Assembly: GCA_015179125.1 (NCBI GenBank)
Contig: WHVA01000087.1
Location: forward strand, 1-64,000
Source: Gautieria morchelliformis
Taxonomy: Eukaryota; Basidiomycota; Agaricomycetes; Gomphales; Gomphaceae
Length of the DNA stretch: 64,000 nt
Direction of reading: 5' to 3'
The notes below the pieces were generated by a model. The model was not told where the DNA came from. It searched no databases and was given only the letters and a program-made list of their open reading frames with translations. Shown one piece after another: positions 55,026 through 64,000 of the stretch. Positions within the stretch are counted from its first letter, which is position 1. The number at the start of each line of letters is the position of its first letter. Both the position numbers and the translations under genes were made by a program.

Positions 55026-56476
55026 TGTTTTGGAACCCGTTGAACTAAACGTAAAACTGTGGTGTTAAACACAATTCTAAAGTTCAATCAGAGATTTGAA
55101 TTTACAAGCACACGCAAGCTTCGAAACTATTTTAACGGAGAACCCAATTAAGAAATTATACTCCGGTGAACAATCAGAATCAGTATTGGTACAGGAAGTG
55201 TAGCAATAGAGATTTAACTGAACACGTGTAGTTCTCAGATTGTGCAATACTTTGTGAGGTCAAAGAATGTTATTAGGCGTCCAAGGGTCCAGATACTTTA
55301 AGGGGGAAAGCTACCTAGAGTCTTAGGACCGCGGGTCGAGTGAATTAAAGACAACAATAATCCCCAAGACGTGAAAAGATAGTTCTGCGCTTGAACTCTT
55401 CCTCAGTTCAAGTATGTCACTATTCTCGTGGCTTTTCTGGTTTTCCAACTCAACAAACGTAGGATATTAACTCACTTACCCTGAGTTAGGTTAATATCTG
55501 CAGTGCGTTGATTGATCAAGAAAGATCAATTACTCAATAGGCTATTAACCCACTTAACTCAGAGTTAAGTTAATAATCTATTGTGTGGATTGAATAACTA
55601 ATAACCAAGTCTATTAGATCACTGCTCAGAGTGGCATCTAATGGTACAAGATTACTAATCAGTTACTCTTAGTAATGTTGCTGTTCGCAGCGCGATTAGT
55701 CAGAGCCTGCTGCAATTAAAATAGAGCACTCTTGTACTTCTCAGAGCCAATCAGAGTTGCTGCAATCTTAGACTGTAGCCAAGTCAGTGAGCCAGTACTT
55801 CGGTACAAGGCTGTGTTGAAGTCACACTTCAGTTACTCAAGGTATGAGTGGTTTGGTTGAAAGATATTGATTGCTTCACTGCTAAAACTGTAGGCTATTT
55901 ATACTGCATCTATCTAGCTTATGTAACTACTGCCAGGAACCTTGTAGAGGCTTCTACTACTGTGAAGAACCTTGTGGAAGCTTAGAGAAGCTTCAGGAAA
56001 GGTTTGGAAACTATTGGAAGGCTGTGGAAGGTTCTATTGCTATATTGGGTTAAAGTCACAGCTCTGTGACAGTAAAGCTAAGAGTATGTAAGAAACTCCC
56101 ACGCTCATGTGACTTCATGCTGGATTGAGGTCATGTGACTGTGTCATGTGATTGTCAGGTGACTGTAGATAATCAGGTGACTTTGAGGTCAGGTGATGGT
56201 CAGGTGACTGTAGATAATCAGGTGACTTTGAGGTCAGGTGATTGTCAGGTGACTGTGGATGATCAGGTGACTTTGAGCTGTTTTTGAGATCATGTGATAG
56301 TCATGTGACCGTGGGGAATTCTTAGCTAAGCTATCAAGAGATTGTTGTATCTTGTGGACCCAATGTGAGTGTAGCATAGAAATATTAATACAACCTTCCT
56401 TGAGGACATTTGAAACTAATTAACTACCTAGTAAATGTTCATAAATAGGTAGCTACTTTGTGGACGATCCCTAACA
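55026..56476. repeat. Large solo LTR (1451 bp) in Copia-2
   Basis: Termini are TGTTTTGGAACCC and CGATCCCTAACA (TG/CA with inverted TGTT/AACA). A 5-bp duplication GTGAT lies at 55021-55025 and 56477-56481. No coding frame is present. Internal short repeats of TCAGGTGACT lie at 56150-56290. The lack of internal region and the 5-bp duplication favour a solo LTR; the parent element is not in this window. Confidence 0.75.
56150..56310. repeat. TCAGGTGACT tandem repeats
   Basis: Several units of GTCAGGTGACTGTAGATAAT and AATCAGGTGACTTTGAG-like words alternate, about 35-60 bp per unit, inside the 1451-bp LTR. They may be LTR enhancer-type repeats. Confidence 0.6.
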
Positions 56477-56867
56477 GTGATACGCGCCCTCCATCGAATC
56501 TCTGGAGCTGGTCAGGGCTGTCCACGAGTCAACCTGCAGGTTACCTGGACTTGGACTCGCAGGTTTGCCAGCTTCCAGAAGTGGAACCTGGACTTGACCT
56601 GAGTTTTTCTGCAGGTTGACTTGGACCCACAGGTTAAACCTGCGGGTGACTTGCGGTGACTTGCCGGATTATTCTGAGCTGACTCACCCTGTGCGAGTGC
56701 ATGATATGTCTTCTCCCATGAGGACAGCCCTCCTCCATGGAAAGACACGGCCCAGGTCCCTGGCTGGGTGCAGATCATATGAACAGACAGCAAGTCACAT
56801 GGTCTGTTTGGACTTGCAAGTCTGCACAACTGATGGCCCTACATGGGTCAATCAGTGGGCAGCAATG

Positions 56868-57903
56868 TGTCAAGATTGGTTTTTAGGCGTTAATATCGTG
56901 TATTAGTGGACACAACGAATGCCCGAATAACTTGTGCGAATAAGTATGCCATTCGGCGAAAAAGTGAACCGATGAATGTTCACGAAACAAAGGGGTTGCC
57001 CGAACGGGGCTCGCCCTATCTACAGTCGTAGCGAAACAGCTCGCAGCACTTGACGACGTAACGTGCAAGATATCGCGGAAGGGCTGTCTAAGTTTCGACG
57101 GTCCCTTCGCTGGCGAAGGTGCTCCTTTGGAGCCCTTCGCCAACAGCACAGAAAGTAGTTCGAAGGCTAAGGTAACGAAGACGAAGTATGAGAACTCACC
57201 AGTGATGCCTAAATCCTTGGCTGGTTGAAGATAGAAATCTTCAAGGAGAGGCTCAAGACGATGATCACAGCGAGGTCAAGTTTGCACAAGATGGACGACG
57301 TATGATAATTGAACTGGGGAATATACATGCGAATGTAAACTACTTATATCGAATGCTCGTATGGTATCATCAAATAGGAAAGAGGCCATCACAAGTCAGG
57401 GTTAGATAGGGGTGCGCAGTCATGATACTAAGGAGATGGAATAAACATACAATAGAGTGAGGGAGGGGTGCGAATATGAAACGATGGAGAGTAAAGGTGG
57501 CGAAGGTACTTATGTACGAAACCATGTCTTGGGGCCCGCATACATGTCACCCTGCATGGACTCTTCGTTCACTGGGTCGATCCCACATGACCTTCTGAGG
57601 GAACGCTCCGCGAACATACTTTGGCCATACAAAAACCCAAAGGGGTTGGATTTAAGAAGATGATGGGGTTAGTGATGAATCATCACGCCAGGTAAATGGT
57701 ACCGATCGTATTTTATGGCATGCCTTTGTTGGCGAAATGTGCGAGCAGCGAATAGCGGTTCGGCGAAATGCGGCAAAGGGTGAACGGAGAGAACATAGAG
57801 GAGGCGTGGCCGAAGGGAGGGGTGAAGCCGAGCGAACACGGAGGAGGAGTAGCGAACGAGGGAATGGGGGTAACAAGGTGCAGGAAATACATAGGTCATG
57901 GCA
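56868..57903. repeat. Ty3 solo LTR inside hAT-2
   Basis: It starts TGTCAAGATTGG at 56868 and is alignable along its whole length to the LTR at 9822-10852, ending GTCATGGCA where that one ends ATCGTGACA. Length is about 1036 bp. The right half is more diverged than the left. No clean 5-bp duplication was found at the borders. Confidence 0.75.
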
Positions 57904-58404
57904 ATCCAATTGTCAGAACACCATCGAAGAGGGCCGAGCAGAGGAGGTGGTAGGCCCAACAATGACTGCTAAGTTAGTCCGAAGACGTCGATCGCTTGTT
58001 GACAGCATAACCATGGTCATTGTCACGAACAGCGAGAATTGGTTGCCGAACATGACAATGGCGATCGGAACGAACATGGAGATGGGGTGACAAATGGTAA
58101 GACAGAGCACCTGAATATGAGAAATAGACGCGTCATGACACAATGCTGCCACATCGGTGGGGAGGAACAGGTATACCCACAGATCACCTGAGATCTGTGA
58201 GTTTTCTACCGGTTTGTGTTTTTTGTTTCTGTGTTTCAGGTCTCTATTCAACTGTCTAGTAGTCAAGGAAGTCAACCCTGTAATCCATTGTGGAGGAACC
58301 GGCATACTCGCAGATACCTGAGACGACTATCTTCTCTACGGGTGCAATTTTTTTTTTTTGTTTCATGTTTCAGGTCTTCATATTGTTCCAAATTGCAACC
58401 ACCC

Positions 58405-58781
58405 CTCCAATGGCCAGTGTCACTGATCCCATCAACCACTGGTCATTGCTTATCCAGAATGGGAGCTATCTCACACAGATGGCCCTAGACTTCTTATCTA
58501 TTCCGGGTGAGCTATTTCACACATCCTTACATCCTATTTTGACCATGCTCCTCTAGCAACATCCACAGATGTCAAACATACATTCAGTCAGGGCCGGACT
58601 GACTGTATCATGGATGCATCACTCTCTGAAGGAAGAGTCGACATGTGCCGGAACCATACTCAGCACATGGCTGTCATACAAAGGACTTGTTCCTGAGGAG
58701 CATGTTGTAGAGTTGCTGCATGATAAGAGTAAGCATGTCAAGAAGGCTGTTGTGCAGAAGGAGATAATAGTAGTTGAATGA
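58405..58781 (+). pseudogene. hAT transposase C-terminal dimerisation domain
   Basis: The first part encodes VTDPINHWSLLIQNGSYLTQ and MALDFLSIP. A 50-bp intron at 58507-58556 (GTGAGC...CTCTAG) joins in frame to the ATSTDVKHTFSQGR motif typical of hAT enzymes. One base is then missing, and the next frame gives LTVSWMHHSLKEESTCAGTI and LSYKGLVPEEHVVELLHDKS to a stop at about 58781. The catalytic DDE region is not recognisable upstream. It is a dead remnant of the element's own transposase. Confidence 0.75.
58507..58556 (+). other. Intron in the hAT-2 transposase
   Basis: GTGAGC donor and CTCTAG acceptor, 50 bp. Its removal restores SIPATSTDV, a conserved hAT string, in one frame. Confidence 0.75.
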
Positions 58782-58975
58782 CATGAATTCTTGGCATTTA
58801 AGGCTTGCAGGTCTGCGAGTCACCTGTGGAATTCCAAAGGCCAAACCTGGACTTGGCAGGTTTTTAGGCACCGGGTCACCTGGACTTGTGGGAGTTGGAT
58901 CTGCAGGTTAAAATCACAGGTTGAACTGCAAGTCACCTGCAGGAACCTGGACTCGTGGACAGCCCTGGAGCTGGA

Positions 58976-61278
58976 GCTTGTTCAGGTGGATCAGGAACGG
59001 GTGTTGTCTGGGGTGATGATGTCTGTGGGGTAGATGTGATCGGGTCCGGCACATGCTCACGCGGTGAGTGCTCCCCCTTGAGCGGTGCCGTGTCATCATC
59101 GTCGTTATCTGGGATGGGGTAGAGTCGGTTGTGATTTTCGTCAAATGTAATGTTTCTAGAGACTTGAACGTGCTTTGAGACTTTATTGTAGTATCTCCAG
59201 GCTTTTGCATGTTCAGCTATTCCGACGAATATATGTTCTTCTGCCTTTGGATCAAGTTTGGCTCGACGTTGATCTGGCACCATAACCCAGCAGTTTGTCC
59301 TGAATTCCTCTAGATGTGCTATGTTCGGCTTCTTGCCGAATAGTGCCTGGAACGGCGTTGCGTCATCTCCAAGCGCTCGCGTGGGTGATCGATTTTTGAT
59401 ATAACACGCGTAAGCCACGGCCTCGGGCCAGAGTATTTTTGGCAGGTTATTGGCAAAGATCATTGCACGTGCGTGCTCGAGTAAGGTCCGGTTGAGTCGT
59501 TCGGCGATTCCATTCTGGGCTGGGGAGTATGGAGCTGTGGTCTCCATGATAATGCCATATTTTGCACAAAATTCCTTGAACTTTTTATTGACATATTCTC
59601 CTCCATTGTCTGAGCGAAACCTCTTCAGTTTCTGACCTGTTTGGGTCTCGAGGAATGCCTTGTACGTGTCAAAGTGTTTGAGCGCTTCATCTTTGGTGCT
59701 CCCAAAATAGATTACGGTGTACCTCGATTTGACGTCCGTGAAAGAATAAAAGTATTTCTCACGCGATGGTCCCTTGGTTTGGGCAGGTCCCCATACATTG
59801 GATACTGTTAGGTCACCGACCTGTTCTACAGTGTCCTCGGCTCTTTTGGGGAACGGCTCCACATGCCGTTTGCCTTGTATGCATGCTTTGCACTGGCTCG
59901 GCTCGTTTGACTTGTCGATCTCAAGTCCGGTAACTAGATCGTTAGATTTCAACATTTTTATAGAATTTATGTTGACGTGCCCGAGTATCCTGTGCCATTT
60001 GTCCCATGACCGTCCCTTTGCCGCTGCGGGAAAGTCCCGTGCCTCAATTGATCGAGTGACTCATGCCTTCATACAGAACAGCCGCCCACACTTCTGTCCC
60101 TGTGCGAAGGTAACTCCGGCGCGTGATTTGAATTCGACGCCGGTGCCTGAAAATGTGGCTGTGTTGCCCTTATCAGTCAGACGCCCTACACTGATAAGGT
60201 TGTTCGGCGCATCTGGTGCGTGCTTGACGTCACGTAGCTCGATCGTGTTCGTCTTGGCGCCGATCTTGAATTCCATGTATATAGTACCTCGGCCTTGTGT
60301 ATGTAGTACCGCACTGGGTGAAATTCCTTCGATTTCCGATGGTTCCTCGGCATAGCTAGCGAAATCGTTTCGGCTTCGAGCTATATGTGTTGTTGCCGCT
60401 GAATCGGCTAGCCAGTCGGATGCAGATATAGCACTGTATGCTACTTCCTTAGATACAAATGCGAAATCTTTTTCTTCTGCTTGTTTAGCCGTTTCTTTGT
60501 TTCCTGATTTGAACCACTTCGGTGCTTGGCCTTCCTTGCCGCCACCTTTCGCCCAACAGTCCTTCACGTAATGACCCTTCTTGCCGCAATTTCGGCACTT
60601 TCCCTTTGTTGCTCCTGAGTCATCCTTCTTGGGCCTGTGACGTTGTTGCGCCTTAAGCGCCGTCTGCCGTGCCGATCCAGCTTTCCGTGCTCGATCCTCA
60701 TCAAGGACTCGAGCTATTAATATATCAGCTGTCGTCCCGGCTCCACTGGCGTTTACTGCCGTAATGAACGCCGACCAAGAATTTGGTAATGACGTCAGCA
60801 ACGTGCTGGAGAACTCGGTGTCACTGATGTAGTGTCCCCCCGCATTCAGTTCCTGTTGAATGCCGCAGAGTTTGCGTACGTGCTCCTCCATGTTCACGCC
60901 GTCCTCAGCAAGCGTCCGGAAGAAATCTCTTCATAGATTTACAATTCCTACTGCTCCCTTAGATTCGAATATAGCTTGTAGACTAGTCCATACAGCAAAT
61001 GCAGACATCGTCTGATTGATGTAAACTAGTTGTTCATCGGCAACTCTGAGGCAAATCTCTTTTCTAGCTTTCTTGTCCTTCCTTCTCCAGTCGTCGATCT
61101 CCTGCTGCTCGGTCACAGTGACGTTGTCGGCATCTGCCTGTCTCGGTTCCATCTCCCTGCCGATAGCCACGTCCCACAGACCTAAGTCATCGAGTATCCA
61201 CTCGAGCCGCCGGCGCCACGCCGCGTAGTTATCCCCGTTCAAGGGGTCGATCTTGTACGTGTTGTTGCTACTTGACAT
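58976..61278 (-). pseudogene. Copia-2 Gag, protease and integrase part
   Basis: The frame starts at 61278 (SNNTYKIDPLNGDNY) and has the knuckle CRNCGKKGHYVKDC, protease WLADSAATTH and integrase motifs FRSDNGGE and NGIAERLNRTL. It is interrupted by TGA at 60931-60933 and TGA at 60061-60063; Copia-1 has CGA (Arg) at both places. The 3' end is cut by hAT-2. The frame is otherwise continuous, so loss of function is recent relative to other elements here. Confidence 0.9.
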
Positions 61279-61368
61279 TGTCGATCAGTTATTGAGTCGT
61301 TGGAGTATAGAGCGTAGTTGGAGTAAGCTAGATGTGTAATAGTTTAGTTATGGCCAGGGCCCATAACC

Positions 61369-61594
61369 TGTAGAACGAAGGAGTAAATAATAGATTGTTA
61401 TTCTACGATCTATACAAGATCGTCTGCCCTTATATACTAATTATGATGTTCCTATATTACCAATCCTTTGAGCTGATGATGCTGTGCCGATGCCGTGCCG
61501 GTGTACCAGCATCCAGGGTCAAGAGCGATCTCGAACCTCCAGCTAAGTGCATGCCGGCTCTGCCTCGGCCGTATCATCGTCCCGATTACTAACA
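61369..61594 (-). repeat. Copia-2 5' LTR
   Basis: 226 bp, plus strand from TGTAGAACG to GATTACTAACA. The adjoining GGGCCCATAACC (61358-61368) is the reverse complement of the sequence after the Copia-1 5' LTR, the primer binding region. The AAGCC duplication follows at 61595-61599. Confidence 0.85.
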
Positions 61595-61618
61595 AAGCCG
61601 AGCCAAGCCTGGCCTAGG

Positions 61619-62107
61619 TGTTGGGTGCATTTATGCTCCTGCACCAAAATCAAGCATAATATGTTCAATTTATTGTGTGGTGTTTCCAATTGTTTCTCAC
61701 ATTGTTCTTGTACCATGCATCCATTTCTCTGCTTATTTTCGAAATTTTCCAGTCACTCCCTATCTCTCCATTCCACTCTGTTATTTCTATTTTCACAGGC
61801 GGCTGCACCCAGCGGAGTTTGAAATGACTTCGACGCGCGAGCCCTTGGGCGCTAAAGGGCCGGGTGCACGTATATGCCTTCTGAGACAGGATTACACTCC
61901 TCTCTCAGTGACAATAAATTCACTGAGAGAGGCGAGTAGTATTCTTCATATTTACATAGCATGTTGACTGAAAATCATGTAGTGTATTTGATTCTAGGTA
62001 TTGTATTAATACATCAGTGACAATAAATTCACTGAGAGAGTGTATTTGATTCTAGCTTTCTAAGAACTCTACCGAACCTTCCCTGCCATAGCCCCTAGTT
62101 GCTAACA
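61619..62107 (+). repeat. Solo LTR (489 bp)
   Basis: It runs from TGTTGGGTGCATTT to TAGTTGCTAACA, with a 5-bp duplication CTAGG at 61614-61618 and 62108-62112. It is the inverted relative of the solo LTR at 28224-28711. It inserted only 25 bp from the end of Copia-2. Confidence 0.85.
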
Positions 62108-62112
62108 CTAGG

Positions 62113-63170
62113 ACCCAGAAGCAACCCTTAGATCGCTGCGGGACACGCGGCAGCCGATGCTGGCCTACGTTGCGTAGTGACTAAGCGCTGTCGGCTCTGG
62201 GAACCAGTGACGCAATGGGGACACGTGTCAGGAGCAGGCGGTGTCCATGGCTCCGGCAGAACGTGCTCTGCGTATCAGGCACACGCAGCCATCGCCAGAC
62301 CCCCGGCGCATGGAGAAAGTATTTATGCAGTGTATCCAATGTCCATGTGGGTGCTGCTGTGATACGGTTATACATTGAGAAGCAGCCTCTTCGCTGTCAC
62401 CTCGCAACCCTCGCTCTTCTCTTGCCTCGCAAGTCTTCCCTGGCTATGCCCCCTGCCGAATGATGCACTATAATTGAATTGTTAATCACACGTGCTAGGT
62501 ATATCCCCGACTCCGACTGAAAAAGCAGGGAGGGTTCTCAGGTTCTGTCGCAGAGCCACATCATGGGGTCGGATGACTGACAATCGAGACTCTGGAGCAT
62601 GCTGGTCAAACGAGTCATGTGTGACAAGGTCACACCACCAGCGCGCGGCTTTAGTGATGACGCGTTCTTTACAGACGTCCAACCGTCATAGCCAACAATC
62701 AAGGTACTTCTGACAGAAGTCGTGCCTATGCCGGAACTCATGTTGGTCAAGCTCCTGGTGTTGAAAAACCGGTCATACTTGACCGATCACCGAGATCACA
62801 CACCCTTTGTCCACTTAGCGCGTTGTCCCTTGCCACAGCCCCTTTTGTATATTCACCCCATTGTTCTACCCTATTGTTCTATTCCTCTTTGCGAGTACAA
62901 AAGGTCACTCTAGCTAGTATAAGTAGAGCCCCGATTGTACGACGACCTCTCAGCTTCTCCTGACGTTGTCTTAGGTATTTAGTCCTTTCTACTAATAGTA
63001 TTAGCTTCTCCTGACGTCGTCTTAGCCTTAGAGTCTCTGTCTCAGACCTCTGCACCTACACCTGGAACTCTCACTTTAATCAATCAGAATAAGATGCATA
63101 GTGGTCGTACCAGATAGAGGGAGAGGGTACACTTCTAATTATGTTGCATGTACAGGTGTCCCTAACGGAT
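62113..63170. other. Interval of about 1.06 kb without a recognised gene
   Basis: AGCTTCTCCTGACGT followed by GTCTTAG occurs twice, at about 62952 and 63002, downstream of a TATAAG string near 62918. This resembles the R/U5 part of an LTR, but no matching termini or duplication were found. Confidence 0.35.
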
Positions 63171-63174
63171 CATG

Positions 63175-64000
63175 TCAGTCTTTGTTTGACCCAAGAATAT
63201 CCTTCAATTGAGTCTTTGGGATGGCCGCCGGGGAAGCTAATCGCTTGAGCCGTTTGTGCCTCTCTTGCTCGTACGCGAATGCGTAACTGATCAAGTTAAA
63301 TTCTGAAAATGCCGTTCTCAATAAATGATATTCCGCACGGAATGCCAGGCACAGTATTGATTGCAGGGTTGGCTGGTGTTGGCACAACGCTGTCTGGTTG
63401 AAACCCGAGTGGAACTACACAACATAGTGAGGTGCACTGAAAAACTATACAGTTATCTCAAAGCATTGCGCTTAACTTACTGGTAACGACGGGGTATCCT
63501 GCGATCGCTGCTGGTTTAGAGGTGAAACCTGAGAGATCGTCGAAACGGTGATATAGTAAGTTTATCAAGTGCAGAAAGACATGCCTCTGGTGGGTAACAG
63601 AAGGGCGTCCAGTTTAAATTTTTGCAGAGTACCGTCGATGTCGTGAGTGCGACCCAGGTGGGCATCCGCCGTCAGAGCCTGGAAACAAGAGGCATTGACT
63701 TCGGTCGCTTGCGAAGTGATAAATATGACGTTCTATGAGTAGCATATTTCCGAATCCGTGAGTTCACTTACTGAGATTGAGAAGTGTAGAACGGCGGTAT
63801 CAGCTCTAAATTAGCGTGTTCAGTGTTGAACGTAATGAGATCAGCCATGTTCTTCACCCCATTTGGTACCTCGACAAGACTAGCGATGTATTTGTTGACA
63901 TCCACCTAGAATAACTCACCAGCATGTCTGAAAGATGATATGTTACTGTCAGTCACGCTGGACACCTTGAAATCCACGCTGAGCACAGTTCATTTTGAAG
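63175..64000 (-). CDS. Amidase-signature enzyme, C-terminal part (runs off the window)
   Basis: Minus exons in order: DINKYIASLVEVPNG, MADLITFNTEHANLEL and IPPFYTSQS (about 63905-63775); ALTADAHLGRTHDIDGTL with KFKLDALLLPT (about 63700-63590); LSGFTSKPAAIAGYPVVT (to 63481); a 66-bp intron 63415-63480 (GTAAGT...TGTAG); then IPLGF, PTPANP, VPGIPCGISFIENG, ISYAFAYEQERHKRLKRLA and a stop at 63175-63177. This is the C-terminal half of fungal amidases that hydrolyse small amides. The catalytic Ser-Ser-Lys region is beyond the window edge. No clear disabling change was seen in the part present. The intron position equals that in the fragment at 18286-18646. Confidence 0.7.

Larger units (their letters stand above)
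56513..58967 (+). mobile_element. hAT-type DNA transposon (hAT-2), degenerate
   Basis: The termini CAGGGCTGTCCACGAGTC and inverse (58950-58967) are flanked by GAGCTGGT (56505-56512) and GAGCTGGA (58968-58975), an 8-bp duplication with one mismatch; Copia-1 has the intact target. Subterminal regions repeat ACCTGGACTTG and GCAGGTT words on both sides. A transposase C-terminus lies on the plus strand near the right end. The middle is filled by a Ty3 solo LTR. Confidence 0.85.
53163..61594 (-). mobile_element. Copia-2: second copy of the Copia family, multiply interrupted
   Basis: LTRs lie at 53163-53388 and 61369-61594, 226 bp each, and both ends carry the 5-bp duplication AAGCC (53158-53162 and 61595-61599). 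The polyprotein is the same family as 32274-36296. It is split by a 1451-bp solo LTR (55026-56476) and a 2455-bp hAT element (56513-58967), which landed within 40 bp of each other in the linker between integrase and reverse transcriptase. Total length is 8432 bp. Confidence 0.9.

Noticed and set aside
57886..57910. GCAAT as target duplication of the Ty3 solo LTR in hAT-2
   Set aside because: The string occurs near both borders but not exactly at the TG/CA ends, so it may be chance.
62918..63060. LTR-like TATA plus doubled CTTCTCCTGACGT
   Set aside because: No TG/CA borders with target duplication could be found, so it is not annotated as an LTR.

Overview
The window looks like a repeat-choked region of a filamentous basidiomycete genome, most likely an agaricomycete. 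The reasons are short (50-66 bp) GT-AG introns, Plavaka-type transposase, basidiomycete DUF6532 proteins, C2-NACHT STAND proteins and chromodomain Ty3 elements. No rRNA, tRNA or CRISPR array was recognised. Most recognisable coding sequence is mobile and broken. The clearest intact open frames are one Copia polyprotein and one small coiled-coil protein.

Layout. 1-2450: diverged DUF6532 gene relic. 2598-3910: broken FAD monooxygenase. About 4500-9821: composite element with a DUF6532 gene (minus) divergent from a Plavaka transposase (plus), the latter cut by a Ty3 LTR. 9822-16471: minus-strand chromodomain Ty3 element with a full 3' LTR and only about 50 bp of 5' LTR. 16480-18230: two 5'-truncated LINEs joined tail to head. 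18286-18646: 3' end of an amidase gene. 19717-20857: small hAT element with 8-bp target duplication. About 21000-21900: decayed tandem repeat. 22417-28863: full-length LINE (minus) with 13-bp target duplication, split by a solo LTR at 28224-28711. About 29835-36577: second, inverted copy of the Plavaka/DUF6532 element, hit by an apparently intact Copia element (31972-36467). 36800-52000: host-type genes, mostly degraded: two duplicated C2-NACHT units with divergent WD40-like fragments, an HXXXD acyltransferase, coiled-coil genes and a RING fragment. 53163-61594: second Copia copy (minus) that received a 1451-bp solo LTR and a hAT element, the hAT itself carrying a Ty3 solo LTR. 61619-62107: another solo LTR. 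63175-end: 3' part of a second amidase gene.

Relative order of events can be read from nesting and target duplications. The most biologically suggestive features are the repeated head-to-head pairing of Plavaka transposase with DUF6532, a spliced antisense reading frame inside the Ty3 element, and a shared pattern of inactivating CpG transitions (CGA to TGA, catalytic Asp to Asn) across unrelated elements, as expected from cytosine methylation or a RIP-like process.
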